Shown here: one piece after another, positions 20,798 through 27,268 of the stretch
Position numbering within the stretch: the first letter of the stretch is position 1
Layout of the letters: the number at the start of each line of letters is the position of its first letter
Virus record (IMG/VR): IMGVR_UViG_3300042261_000078
Span: 1 to 37,447 of that record
Strand: one strand, 5' to 3'
Length of the DNA stretch: 37,447 bases
DNA from: a virus
The notes under the pieces: generated by a model
What the model was told of the DNA's origin: nothing
The model's input: the letters and a program-made list of their open reading frames with translations, nothing else
Database searches by the model: none
Made by a program: the position numbers and the translations under genes

Positions 20798-20881
20798 GGG
20801 ACGGTTCTCAGACTAACGCAGTAACAACCTTATGAAAGGCGTTATCTGTTTTTGGCTGGTGAATCAACAGCCGTCCCACCA
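20798..20881 (+). ncRNA. tRNA-like RNA array, unit 2
   Basis: A perfect 7-bp stem, GGGACGG (20798-20804) with CCGTCCC (20871-20877), is followed by ACCA, exactly the layout of a tRNA acceptor stem, discriminator base and CCA. Inside, CAGACTAACGC pairs with GCGTTATCTG (10 bp, one bulge), and GGCTG can pair with CAGCC in place of the T arm. At 84 bases it is tRNA-sized, but a normal D arm and T loop are missing. Confidence 0.7.
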
Positions 20882-20888
20882 TTTCAAC

Positions 20889-20950
20889 GGGCTGGTATTT
20901 TCAATCACTATGTATTTGATGATTTGGGAATTTGTATAGCCAGCCCACCA
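20889..20950 (+). ncRNA. tRNA-like RNA array, unit 3
   Basis: GGGCTGG (20889-20895) pairs perfectly with CCAGCCC (20940-20946), followed by ACCA. Compared with unit 2, two stem positions change on both strands (AC to CT, and GT to AG), which is compensatory. The 44-base interior is short and A+T-rich, with only a weak ATCA/TGAT hairpin. Confidence 0.7.
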
Positions 20951-20957
20951 TCTCAAT

Positions 20958-21029
20958 GGGCGCGTACTTCTAGTTTGATTTTTTCATAAGGAGGTAATCG
21001 TGCAGCGGGAAACTTCACGAGCGCCCACC
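20958..21029 (+). ncRNA. tRNA-like RNA array, unit 4, enclosing a ribosome binding site
   Basis: GGGCGC (20958-20963) pairs with GCGCCC (21021-21026), followed by ACC. The unit contains AAGGAGGT (20988-20995) and the GTG at 21000. TCGTG (20998-21002) can pair with CACGA (21016-21020), placing that start codon in a stem just before the 3' arm. Folding could therefore control translation of the downstream gene. Confidence 0.6.
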
Positions 21030-21062
21030 CTACATCAGCACATTAACAACAGGAGAGTTATC

Positions 21063-21401
21063 GTGCAGTTACAAGAAGTTTTGTTTGGCACATTTGTACC
21101 ACCAGAAGGCGCGAAATCTAGAGTGCATCGTATCGGTTTTTCATCTAAATTTGGCTATAAACCGCCTCCAGTTAGAGTATATAAACGTGCAGAAATGCTT
21201 GATTCGCACAAAAAGATTATTGCAGTTCTAAAGAAGCTAGGAAAACCATCAACACCTGCAGAAGTATCGGTAAAAACAATTTGGACACGGAATCGCTGCA
21301 GCATTTTGCTGTGCGAGATGTTCAAAAGCGGCAAGCTAAAGCGGACAAAGATTATCGTAGGAAATTCCAGAACCTATTTATATAGCATTGTGAGTGAATA
21401 A
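21063..21401 (+). CDS. Winged-helix-like protein downstream of the RNA array
   Basis: From GTG at 21063 (AGGAGA six bases upstream) the protein has 112 residues. The frame is also open from GTG at 21000, which has an ideal AAGGAGGT; that start would add 21 residues but lies inside RNA unit 4. The C-terminal half, DSHKKIIAVLKKLGKPSTPAEVSVKTIWTRN and ILLCEMFKSGKLKRTKI with SRTYLYSI, looks like a winged helix-turn-helix. The N-terminal part resembles no family I know. It could be a DNA or RNA binding regulator. It is followed by the DUF3310 gene with stop and start touching (TAATG). Confidence 0.7.
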   Translation: MQLQEVLFGTFVPPEGAKSRVHRIGFSSKFGYKPPPVRVYKRAEMLDSHKKIIAVLKKLGKPSTPAEVSVKTIWTRNRCSILLCEMFKSGKLKRTKIIVGNSRTYLYSIVSE

Positions 21402-21646
21402 TGCACGATCCAGTAAACCAACCAAGTCATTACACAAGCAATAAAGCAAGCTGCAAAATTTGCGATGAAAAAATTGAGTGTATTGACATAACAAAACATA
21501 TGAATTTTTGTCTTGGAAATGCAATTAAATACATATGGAGAGCAGGTCTAAAAAATGATACTATAGAGGACTTACAGAAAGCTATAGTTTACATTCAATA
21601 TGAAATTGAAAAGATCGAGCAAGCACAGGCATCACATAATCCCTAA
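21401..21646 (+). CDS. DUF3310 (phage 'nucleotide kinase') family protein
   Basis: The 81-residue protein has VNQPSHYTSN at the start and IECIDITKHMNFCLGNAIKYIWRAGLK, followed by DLQKAIVYIQYEIEKIE, the DUF3310 signature. The family is often called nucleotide kinase by homology to T7 gp1.7, though it lacks a P-loop. A small CKICDEK insertion with a CxxC pair is unusual. Its 3' end overlaps the next HNH gene by 47 bases. Confidence 0.85.
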   Translation: MHDPVNQPSHYTSNKASCKICDEKIECIDITKHMNFCLGNAIKYIWRAGLKNDTIEDLQKAIVYIQYEIEKIEQAQASHNP

Positions 21647-22178
21647 ACATATGGGCGGTACTGATGATGAAGAAAATCTAACACCGCCTATATCAATTGA
21701 ACTTCATGCTGAATTTCATAAAGATTTGTGGATTCATTACAAAGATAAACGAGATTATATTGCTTGGAAATGTTTATCTGGTCGAATGACAGGCGAAGAA
21801 GCAAGAATTAAAGCTGCAAAAATAGGTCAAAGCATGTCAGTTAAATATAAAGAATCAAGAAAGATTACTGGTGAATTTGTTAAAAATTGTAGAACATATG
21901 AAAGCTGTTCAAAAGGCGGGAAAATTGCATCAAAAAAACTTGTTGAATGGCAATTAAAGAACAAAGAATTATTTGCTAAACAATGCGCTGAAAATGCAAA
22001 AAAAGGTAATAAATATAAATTTATACAGCATTTATATAAAGGAATTATTTATAACAGCAAAAAAGAATTGCAAATTGAACACAAAATGAGCAATTGCGGA
22101 TTTTATGGAAAATTAAAACGCGGTGAAATAATTAGAATTGGGAAAATTCATGTCAAGCAAAAACGAAATAACTGGTGA
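21600..22178 (+). CDS. HNH-type homing endonuclease, A+T-rich
   Basis: The 192-residue protein starts at an ATG inside the DUF3310 gene (MKLKRSSKHRHHIIPKHMGG). HRHHIIPKHMGGTDDEENLTPPISIELHAEFHKDLW is the HNH core found in free-standing phage endonucleases. Residues about 60-150 are Lys/Glu-rich, and CSKGGKIASKK resembles the NUMOD-like DNA-binding repeats of such enzymes. The end (KGIIYNSKKELQIEHKMSNCGFYGKLKRG) may be another DNA-binding module. Codon choice is far more A+T-rich than in DUF3310, so it is a likely recent insertion. Confidence 0.82.
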   Translation: MKLKRSSKHRHHIIPKHMGGTDDEENLTPPISIELHAEFHKDLWIHYKDKRDYIAWKCLSGRMTGEEARIKAAKIGQSMSVKYKESRKITGEFVKNCRTYESCSKGGKIASKKLVEWQLKNKELFAKQCAENAKKGNKYKFIQHLYKGIIYNSKKELQIEHKMSNCGFYGKLKRGEIIRIGKIHVKQKRNNW

Positions 22179-22449
22179 CACACTGATTTCTAAAGTAAAT
22201 TCTGACAGCTTCAGAGATAACTTTGATAGGATATTCAGATCAAAGAAAAAGGAATCTGACGATGGACAACGAAACTCACAAGACGCTACTACGGGAACTG
22301 TTCAGCAAGACGCAGCATTGGAGGCTGATGAAGATTATCGAGCATCTAAAGGCGCTTGCTGTGTGGTGGAAGGTTTGAACTGTACGCAGTGCAACTGCAC
22401 TACTGATTGTCTGAAACAAGGTCTTTGTAAGCGATGCTTTACAAAATAA
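22150..22449 (+). CDS. Small conserved phage protein with a cysteine-rich tail
   Basis: From ATG at 22150 the 99-residue protein begins MSSKNEITGDTLISKVNSDSFRDNFDRIFRSKK, a conserved start in many phage proteins that normally stop near residue 40. Here the frame continues through a polar linker to ACCVVEGLNCTQCNCTTDCLKQGLCKRCFTK, with nine cysteines, a possible zinc-binding domain. A different 38-residue frame starting at 22262 overlaps it. The Cys-rich extension may be a fused or formerly separate domain. Confidence 0.65.
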   Translation: MSSKNEITGDTLISKVNSDSFRDNFDRIFRSKKKESDDGQRNSQDATTGTVQQDAALEADEDYRASKGACCVVEGLNCTQCNCTTDCLKQGLCKRCFTK

Positions 22450-22462
22450 TCTCTTTGTAAAG
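22424..22462 (+). promoter_or_regulatory. Alternative-hairpin or operator element at the gene junction
   Basis: CTTTACAAA (22437-22445) pairs with TTTGTAAAG (22454-22462) in a 9-bp stem, and also with the upstream TTTGTAAGC (22424-22432). The two pairings exclude each other. The central word ATGCTTTACA also occurs after promoter P1. No T-run follows, so it is not a standard terminator. Confidence 0.5.
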
Positions 22463-22475
22463 AATGAGATACAAA

Positions 22476-22613
22476 ATGAGTGAGGAAAGTGCCATCATAT
22501 TGGCTTATGCCTTTGTAGTATTTATGCCATTCCTGGTTGCTGCATTGGTCTTTCTTGACTACATAAAGACAACAAACCATGTTTACAAAAGACGATCTGG
22601 TGGAACTGATTAA
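22476..22613 (+). CDS. Small single-pass membrane protein (45 aa)
   Basis: The frame starts MSEESAIILAYAFVVFMPFLVAALVFLDYIK; one hydrophobic helix covers residues 6-27, followed by a basic tail (TTNHVYKRRSGGTD) that predicts N-out, C-in topology. The ribosome binding site is weak (GAGAT). It overlaps the next gene by 35 bases. Function unknown. Confidence 0.5.
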   Translation: MSEESAIILAYAFVVFMPFLVAALVFLDYIKTTNHVYKRRSGGTD

Positions 22614-22806
22614 AGAAAAAAGCCTATTACAATGCGAAGTTGATAGTAGGCACATTGAAATGATGAACGAGATTTTTGCCATTGGTGTTCAGTGCGGTAT
22701 TAACCACGCTAAAGACGCTATTCGCTGGCGTATCAATGGTGAAATGTGGTGTGACTTTATTGACCAAAACATGACTGAAAAGGAGTTCAACAATGCCTAT
22801 TCCTAA
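22579..22806 (+). CDS. Small early phage protein (75 aa)
   Basis: The protein starts MFTKDDLVELIKEKSLLQCEVDSRHIEM. Mixed helical sequence with EIFAIGVQCGINHAKDAIRWRINGEMWCDF. No membrane helix. It begins inside the previous membrane-protein gene in another frame and ends 13 bases inside the next one, so translation of the three is linked. No family recognised. Confidence 0.6.
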   Translation: MFTKDDLVELIKEKSLLQCEVDSRHIEMMNEIFAIGVQCGINHAKDAIRWRINGEMWCDFIDQNMTEKEFNNAYS

Positions 22807-22966
22807 ACCGCGTACCACTGAAAATCGCGATGACTTTATTGGTCGTTGCATGGGTGATGACACAATGATGCGTGATTTCACCAGCCAGTCACAACGATTT
22901 GCTGTATGTCTCTCGTCATGGGAACGTCGTGGTAAATCTGAAGATGAGAAGAAAGACAAGAAATAA
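22793..22966 (+). CDS. Conserved small phage protein with P-I-P-K-P start
   Basis: The 57-residue protein starts MPIPKPRTTENRDDFIGRCMGDD, with AAGGAG upstream. It ends with SQSQRFAVCLSSWERRGKSED and a lysine tail. The pattern 'IPKP...FI.RCM...F....QR.AVC...W' is that of very common small phage proteins that also occur as N-terminal tags of head or replication proteins. The two conserved Cys residues may bind metal. Function unknown. Confidence 0.75.
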   Translation: MPIPKPRTTENRDDFIGRCMGDDTMMRDFTSQSQRFAVCLSSWERRGKSEDEKKDKK

Positions 22967-22986
22967 TCATACGCTAGGAGAGCGAA

Positions 22987-23262
22987 GTGCCAGTTGAGGA
23001 ACACGAAGTACATCATCTAGTCCGTCACGCAGCAGACAAGCCTTACGGGTGCAATAGCGATAAACCACGCAGCAAAGGCTCATGGTTGATTGTGCGCGAA
23101 TATAAGAAAGACGGCACTTATATCATGCGAGACAAGTTTGTAGAAAATCGCATGAGTACAGATTGTCGTAACTACTATCTTTGGTATAACGACATTAAAT
23201 GCCGTGGTTGCAAGCGTCCAAAAGACCGCGAATATATGCAACGAATGACGGCACTGACATAA
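22987..23262 (+). CDS. Last plus-operon protein, cysteine-containing (91 aa)
   Basis: The GTG at 22987 follows AGGAGAG. The protein PVEEHEVHHLVRHAADKPYGCN...DGTYIMRDKFVENRMSTDC and WYNDIKCRGCKRPKDREYM has four Cys and several His residues, which could form one zinc site. No family recognised. The stop codon borders the bidirectional terminator at 23261. Confidence 0.65.
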   Translation: MPVEEHEVHHLVRHAADKPYGCNSDKPRSKGSWLIVREYKKDGTYIMRDKFVENRMSTDCRNYYLWYNDIKCRGCKRPKDREYMQRMTALT

Positions 23263-23287
23263 AAAAAAGACGGGCATTAAGCCCGTC
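23261..23287 (-). terminator. Terminator between convergent plus and late minus operons
   Basis: GACGGGC (23269-23275), loop ATTAA and GCCCGTC (23281-23287) form a perfect 7-bp stem. On the minus strand it is followed by eight T residues, so it terminates the late lysis operon. In the plus direction the tail is only TAATCATTT, so it is weaker there. Confidence 0.88.
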
Positions 23288-23310
23288 TAATCATTTGCTA
23301 GGAGAGAGAA

Positions 23311-23337
23311 GTGACAAATGAACAATTAGCAATATAG
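23311..23337 (+). CDS. Possible 8-codon minigene
   Basis: GTG ACA AAT GAA CAA TTA GCA ATA TAG follows an ideal GGAGAGAGAA ribosome binding site. It may be the remnant of a deleted gene or a functional minigene; it ends in the rare Ile codon ATA. It lies after the terminator and may be poorly transcribed. Confidence 0.25.
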   Translation: MTNEQLAI

Positions 23338-23345
23338 CACAAAAC

Positions 23346-23564
23346 TTAATATTTAATGCCATGCCTTTGTGCAGCCTCTTGCTCTAGCTGGTAATCGTCT
23401 CTGCACCACTCATCGCACCAGCGACGACCATCACCAAGTTCAGCATTGCAGTAAAGGCAATGTCCAGTGGCTTGAACCGGCTTAGATTTACGCGCCTTTG
23501 CAATCAATCGCTCACGCTCGTTATTTTCAACTTCAGAAGCATTATCTAGAAAATCTGCACTCAT
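23346..23564 (-). CDS. Small zinc-finger-like protein at the end of the lysis operon
   Basis: The 72-residue protein has a helical charged start (MSADFLDNASEVENNERERL) and a C-terminal GHCLYCNAELGDGRRWCDEWCRDDYQLE, a four-Cys zinc ribbon (CxxC...CxxxC). Very similar small proteins are common in proteobacterial phages near lysis genes, often compared to DksA/TraR fingers; role unproven. ATG overlaps the holin stop (ATGA). Confidence 0.8.
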   Translation of the reverse strand: MSADFLDNASEVENNERERLIAKARKSKPVQATGHCLYCNAELGDGRRWCDEWCRDDYQLEQEAAQRHGIKY

Positions 23565-24007
23565 TTTTTCATTATCTTTTCAATGTAGTCTGTCTTTTGA
23601 ACAGAACCAGAACTAGAGCCAAAATAATAGCTTAAAACCTGCGTTACAGCAGTTGTCAGTGCGCCAAGAATATATACAGCCAGGTCTTTGCGGCTAGGAT
23701 CAATCAGCCCAGTTTGGAAAAGAACAACACCAAACAGTACCAAAGCAATAGCCACAGTACCAATAGCAAGAACTGGGGTAACAAGTTTATTGAGTCGAGG
23801 CGCATCTGCAGCAATTGCAATTTGAGATTCACGATCACGAGCAGAAGCGCGATCTTCGACTTCGGCTTTGAAAAGATTTTCATTGTGCGCCATTTCTGCG
23901 ACGATTTGAGCCGCTTCAGCTTTTTGCTTCTCTGTCGCGTCAGGCCAGATGCGATCTACGACTTTACCGGCAAATTCCAAACCTGCGCTAATTGGGTCGA
24001 ACCCCAT
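23561..24007 (-). CDS. Holin of the 3TM family
   Basis: The 148-residue protein is read from ATG at 24007 (MGFDPISAGLEFAGKVVDRIWPD), with GGAG eight bases upstream. The start and the charged helical part EKQKAEAAQIVAEMAHNEN are typical of Holin_3TMs proteins. Hydrophobic segments LVTPVLAIGTVAIALVLFGVV and AVYILGALTTAVTQVLSYYFG follow. The C-terminus is basic. It should open the inner membrane to the GH108 endolysin encoded just upstream. Confidence 0.82.
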   Translation of the reverse strand: MGFDPISAGLEFAGKVVDRIWPDATEKQKAEAAQIVAEMAHNENLFKAEVEDRASARDRESQIAIAADAPRLNKLVTPVLAIGTVAIALVLFGVVLFQTGLIDPSRKDLAVYILGALTTAVTQVLSYYFGSSSGSVQKTDYIEKIMKK

Positions 24008-24009
24008 AA

Positions 24010-24492
24010 TCACATCTCCAAAATAGCTGCTAAACGGCGCGACCAGCCACGAGCATTAGCAGACCAGTTGCGAAGTTCTGTCATAAAGCGCAGACGCTTA
24101 CCAATCATCTGCTGGCGCACGACTTGTGGCGCACACATATTTGCAGCCTGTCGCGTCATTGGCCCAATAGCACCATCTGCCTTCACGCCAAGCGACGATT
24201 GTAACCATTTGATAGATTGACCCACGCCTGAATTAACCGCAGCGTCAAACAGCGGATACTTTAACGGATCAGGCATTACATCACATTGGCAAGCATCCCA
24301 GAAACTCTTACGATAAATTGACTTTGCCTGTTCAATAGTCAAATCACGCATATCGCCAGTATAGCCATTAGAACGCGCCGTCATTTCTGTAATTCCGTAT
24401 TTCGTCTTGCCACCTGGATCATCTGCAAAAGATCGCTCTGCGTAGCCACCTTCGTGGTTTAGCAGAATATCAAACGCTCTATCAAAGTCCAT
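24010..24492 (-). CDS. Endolysin, glycoside hydrolase family 108 muramidase
   Basis: The 160-residue protein begins MDFDRAFDILLNHEGGYAERSFADDPGGKTKYGIT. E14 in NHEGG is the family's catalytic Glu, and DPGGKTKYGIT is the conserved following motif. The second half, FDAAVNSGVGQSIKWLQSSLGVKADGAIGPMT, is the peptidoglycan-binding part (PG_binding_3). No signal peptide, so it needs the holin. Its ATG overlaps the upstream stop as TAATG. Confidence 0.92.
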   Translation of the reverse strand: MDFDRAFDILLNHEGGYAERSFADDPGGKTKYGITEMTARSNGYTGDMRDLTIEQAKSIYRKSFWDACQCDVMPDPLKYPLFDAAVNSGVGQSIKWLQSSLGVKADGAIGPMTRQAANMCAPQVVRQQMIGKRLRFMTELRNWSANARGWSRRLAAILEM

Positions 24493-24740
24493 TATGCTTT
24501 CCAGTGAGCAACAACATAATCAGCAATCCAACCGCCAGCAGCGACGATCGCAATCCATACAAGACCTGCTAATGACTTCTCAATGATGGCTTTACGCAGC
24601 TTTGCACGTTCCGCCTCTGCCTGGATCGCCATGCGAACCCATTGAACTTCATCATTCGTCAAAGGATGGGATTCGACGGCTTCAGCAACAACTTGCCTTA
24701 ATAATTCAATTAATTCCTGTTTGTCCATATCGAATCCCAT
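24492..24740 (-). CDS. Small membrane protein of the lysis cassette (possible antiholin or second holin)
   Basis: The 82-residue protein is read from ATG at 24740 (MGFDMDKQELIELLRQVVAEAVESHP), with GGAAG nine bases upstream; ATG at 24728 is the alternative. A helical charged first half (VQWVRMAIQAEAERAKLRKAIIEKS) precedes one membrane helix, LAGLVWIAIVAAGGWIADYVV, and a short tail. This layout is common just upstream of GH108 endolysins in proteobacterial phages. Which role it plays in lysis cannot be read from the sequence. No separate Rz/Rz1 spanin genes were recognised. Confidence 0.7.
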   Translation of the reverse strand: MGFDMDKQELIELLRQVVAEAVESHPLTNDEVQWVRMAIQAEAERAKLRKAIIEKSLAGLVWIAIVAAGGWIADYVVAHWKA

Positions 24741-24754
24741 TGCTTTCACTTCCG

Positions 24755-25141
24755 TTATTCTACAACAGGAGTTGGCTCTGATGACACTGGCGTAGGACCG
24801 AGCGCAGCCCAAGGCGGTGGCAATGGCTTAATCGAAGGGTCTTGCTGTTCTTCGATCTGGCGCTGAATTGCTAGACGCATTGCAGCAACTTGATCTGCAC
24901 CAAGCAGATTTTCAGTCCAGCTTTGAACTTCATGTTCAGTCAATTGTGCATATGGCGTAAATGGATCACCAGCTTTGTATTCAACGCCAAGAGAGCCATA
25001 AACAGAGCCTGTCAGCGTTTCTTGTGCAGAAGCCAATTCACCAGTAAGAACCCAATGAATTACTGAAACAACATTTTCTTGCGTCTCAAAATGCGGCTTT
25101 ACTTCAAGAGTTGGGAAACTCCATGTGTATTTAATTCCCAT
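24755..25141 (-). CDS. Tail-fibre-linked protein, DUF7936-like
   Basis: The 128-residue protein begins MGIKYTWSFPTLEVKPHFETQENVVSVIHWVLTGE, a start I associate with a family found just after tail fibre genes. ENLLGADQVAAMRLAIQRQIEEQQDPSI is helical, and the end is a proline-rich tail. It may help fibre assembly or attachment, by position only. Starts inside the end of the preceding 51-residue gene. Confidence 0.7.
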   Translation of the reverse strand: MGIKYTWSFPTLEVKPHFETQENVVSVIHWVLTGELASAQETLTGSVYGSLGVEYKAGDPFTPYAQLTEHEVQSWTENLLGADQVAAMRLAIQRQIEEQQDPSIKPLPPPWAALGPTPVSSEPTPVVE

Positions 25142-25286
25142 CTTTTTCTCCTAATTGGCTTTCAGCCTGTTCCTTAACCTTTACCATCAGCGGATAAAAT
25201 CCCTGTTCAGTCTGCGTCTTGCCAAGAAGCATCAGGACGCCAGATACTTCGTCAATCGTCAGATTCAAGGTGATTTCTTGTGTCAT
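25131..25286 (-). CDS. Small protein after the tail fibre gene (51 aa)
   Basis: The frame encodes MTQEITLNLTIDEVSGVLML and continues LGKTQTEQGFYPLMVKVKEQ, ending AESQLGEKDGN. AGGAG is six bases upstream of the ATG. The 'L.L..DE...L..LGK......PL..K...QA' pattern is typical of small proteins between fibre and lysis genes in siphophages. It overlaps the next gene by 11 bases. Function unknown. Confidence 0.7.
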   Translation of the reverse strand: MTQEITLNLTIDEVSGVLMLLGKTQTEQGFYPLMVKVKEQAESQLGEKDGN

Positions 25287-25319
25287 TTATTACTCCTGGT
25301 TAGTTAAGTTTTGATTTTA

Positions 25320-27266
25320 CTACGATTTAAGTGCGGCTACTTCAGCCTTGAGTTGGTTGATTTGTTCTTGCTGTTCTTGGATTGCTTTGGTAAGAGTAGC
25401 TACGAGGAAGCTGGTGTCGATACCCTGATAAACCGGCTCACCTTCAGCATCAACAGCATCCTTCTCGCCAGTTACGCAGTCAGGAACAACAGCTTGCAGT
25501 TCGTGGGCGATGAAGCCTTGACCATCAGAGCCGTCTGCTTTCCAACGATATGTGACCGGATTCAGTTGTGCTACTACGCCCAATGCGTTCTGCATCGGCT
25601 GGATGTTTTCTTTTAGGCGGTAGTCGGAGGAAGTTGAGTAGGATGTTGACGAACCAGTTGTTGTAATACTACCTACAGTTGTGCTTGTCCCAGCAGCCAA
25701 AAATCTAAAAGGTTGTCCCGCGCCGCTTCTAATACGAAATCCTTCCGCAGAGGCATCTACCGCAACCTTACAACTATCAAATGGAGATGCACCAGTAGTC
25801 CCCACCAGCAAGTTACCGCTGGAGTCGATACACATTCTGGTCGCATTGTTGGTTTCATCTTTGATGCTGAATACACCATTGGCGATATTGCCGACCAAAA
25901 TGCCGAACTTGTAACCAGACGACCTTCCGCTATTGTCGAGATAAATACCGGCGCCGCTTGTCGAATCCGACTTGAAGTTTGCAGTGACAGGGTTTGTATC
26001 AACCACTGTCAACTTTTGAGTAATCGTTGAAGTACCAATCCCCACGTTACCGCTGGAGTCGATACGCATACGCTCAACAGAATTTGTGTAAAAGGTCAGC
26101 GGATGGTTAGTAATCGTACCCAAAGAACCGCCAGAGCCAACGACACTTAATCCTAAATCAACGGCGTTTCCTGGGTCACGGAGCACTACATCGCAGCCGG
26201 TACTTCTTGATAGAGTTAGTCGAGCACTTGAACTATATGCGGAAGTTGAACCTACTGCCAGATTCCCACTAGCATCCAGCGTCATCGCTTGGGTGAAGGA
26301 AAGAGAACCTCCAGCGGAACCCGTAGCAGCCAAGTGCCAAGAGTGCATTCCACTCGATAAGTTGTATGCTGACGAAGGCGCTGCATATGGCCTAATCCAG
26401 TTCGCACCGTTAAAATAAGCGTTGGCAGTAAACCACGAATTATTCCCTGCGGTAGCGGAAAATACAGAACTGCCAGCAGAACCAAATTCAACTGCTTTCC
26501 ATCCCGAACCCCAAGCACTCGGCGTAACTCCCAAGCCGAGGTTGCCGGAGGAGTCTATAATAGCTTTGTCTGTTGATCCTGTGCGAAGATAAAGACTTCC
26601 GTTTGAAGCATCAATAATGGTATTTGTATATCCTTGAACCAACAAATATCCACTAGAAGACTTGATAGTGCTATTGGCTCCAGTGCTAATATTTCCAGCA
26701 ACAGTTAGTTTCTCACTAGGACTACTCGTGCCAATCCCCAGACCTGTGCTGGTGAGGCGCATTTGTTCGGAGCCGTTTACATGATATACCAACGGATTGC
26801 CATTGGTTGTCAGCATTGAATAAGCTGATTCAGCAGCGTTAAGCGCATCAATGTATGCGCCAGCAGTTCCGTTCAAGTATCCGCTAACACGAATTTTCCC
26901 TGATGTATTTGAGATTCGAAGTCCGTTATACCCATCTGCTTGTGATGTAGTTAAGTTGCTTCCATCAAACGTCAGCGCAGAACCAGTAGTCAGTACCTTT
27001 GAGCCGTTAAGGTAGGCTACGCCATTGGCTGTGCCATTGGGCAGCGTAAGACTGTTTAGCTGATAAGAAGTGGTGAGTTCTTGCCAAACTGAACCGTCCC
27101 ACTTTTTCCAGCGATTAGCAGTCGAATCCCAACGGATAGCACCAGTTGGTACGTTAGTAGAAGTCGTACCATCAAACTGTTTAGCAATATCAACATCTCT
27201 GTCCTTCATATAGGACAGAAAATCGGTATAGAGCGAAGATAATGTTGGTGTTGACCAATCAGCCAT
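25320..27266 (-). CDS. Tail fibre with self-cleaving S74 chaperone domain
   Basis: The 648-residue protein has an N-terminal tail-attachment part (SSLYTDFLSYMKDRDVDIAKQF...GAIRWDS, WKKWDGSVWQEL) and a long Ser/Thr/Gly repeat region with recurrent SSGNLGLGV, GIGTSSPSEKLTV and NVGIGTSTITQKLTV motifs of trimeric beta fibres. The C-terminal Peptidase_S74 intramolecular chaperone begins near SSDYRLKENI (about residue 545), where self-cleavage occurs in this family, continues with GQGFIAHELQAVVPD, and ends in a coiled coil (KAIQEQQEQINQLKAEVAALK). It determines host binding. Confidence 0.9.
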   Translation of the reverse strand: MADWSTPTLSSLYTDFLSYMKDRDVDIAKQFDGTTSTNVPTGAIRWDSTANRWKKWDGSVWQELTTSYQLNSLTLPNGTANGVAYLNGSKVLTTGSALTFDGSNLTTSQADGYNGLRISNTSGKIRVSGYLNGTAGAYIDALNAAESAYSMLTTNGNPLVYHVNGSEQMRLTSTGLGIGTSSPSEKLTVAGNISTGANSTIKSSSGYLLVQGYTNTIIDASNGSLYLRTGSTDKAIIDSSGNLGLGVTPSAWGSGWKAVEFGSAGSSVFSATAGNNSWFTANAYFNGANWIRPYAAPSSAYNLSSGMHSWHLAATGSAGGSLSFTQAMTLDASGNLAVGSTSAYSSSARLTLSRSTGCDVVLRDPGNAVDLGLSVVGSGGSLGTITNHPLTFYTNSVERMRIDSSGNVGIGTSTITQKLTVVDTNPVTANFKSDSTSGAGIYLDNSGRSSGYKFGILVGNIANGVFSIKDETNNATRMCIDSSGNLLVGTTGASPFDSCKVAVDASAEGFRIRSGAGQPFRFLAAGTSTTVGSITTTGSSTSYSTSSDYRLKENIQPMQNALGVVAQLNPVTYRWKADGSDGQGFIAHELQAVVPDCVTGEKDAVDAEGEPVYQGIDTSFLVATLTKAIQEQQEQINQLKAEVAALKS

Positions 27267-27268
27267 GA

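Noticed and set aside
20798-20881. Ordinary tRNA gene
   Set aside because: The acceptor stem and ACCA fit, but no canonical D stem, GG-containing D loop or TTCRA T loop in the right place could be drawn. Called tRNA-like only.
20720-21029. CRISPR array
   Set aside because: The repeated parts are complementary arm pairs that differ between units, not identical repeats with unique spacers, and no cas genes are present.
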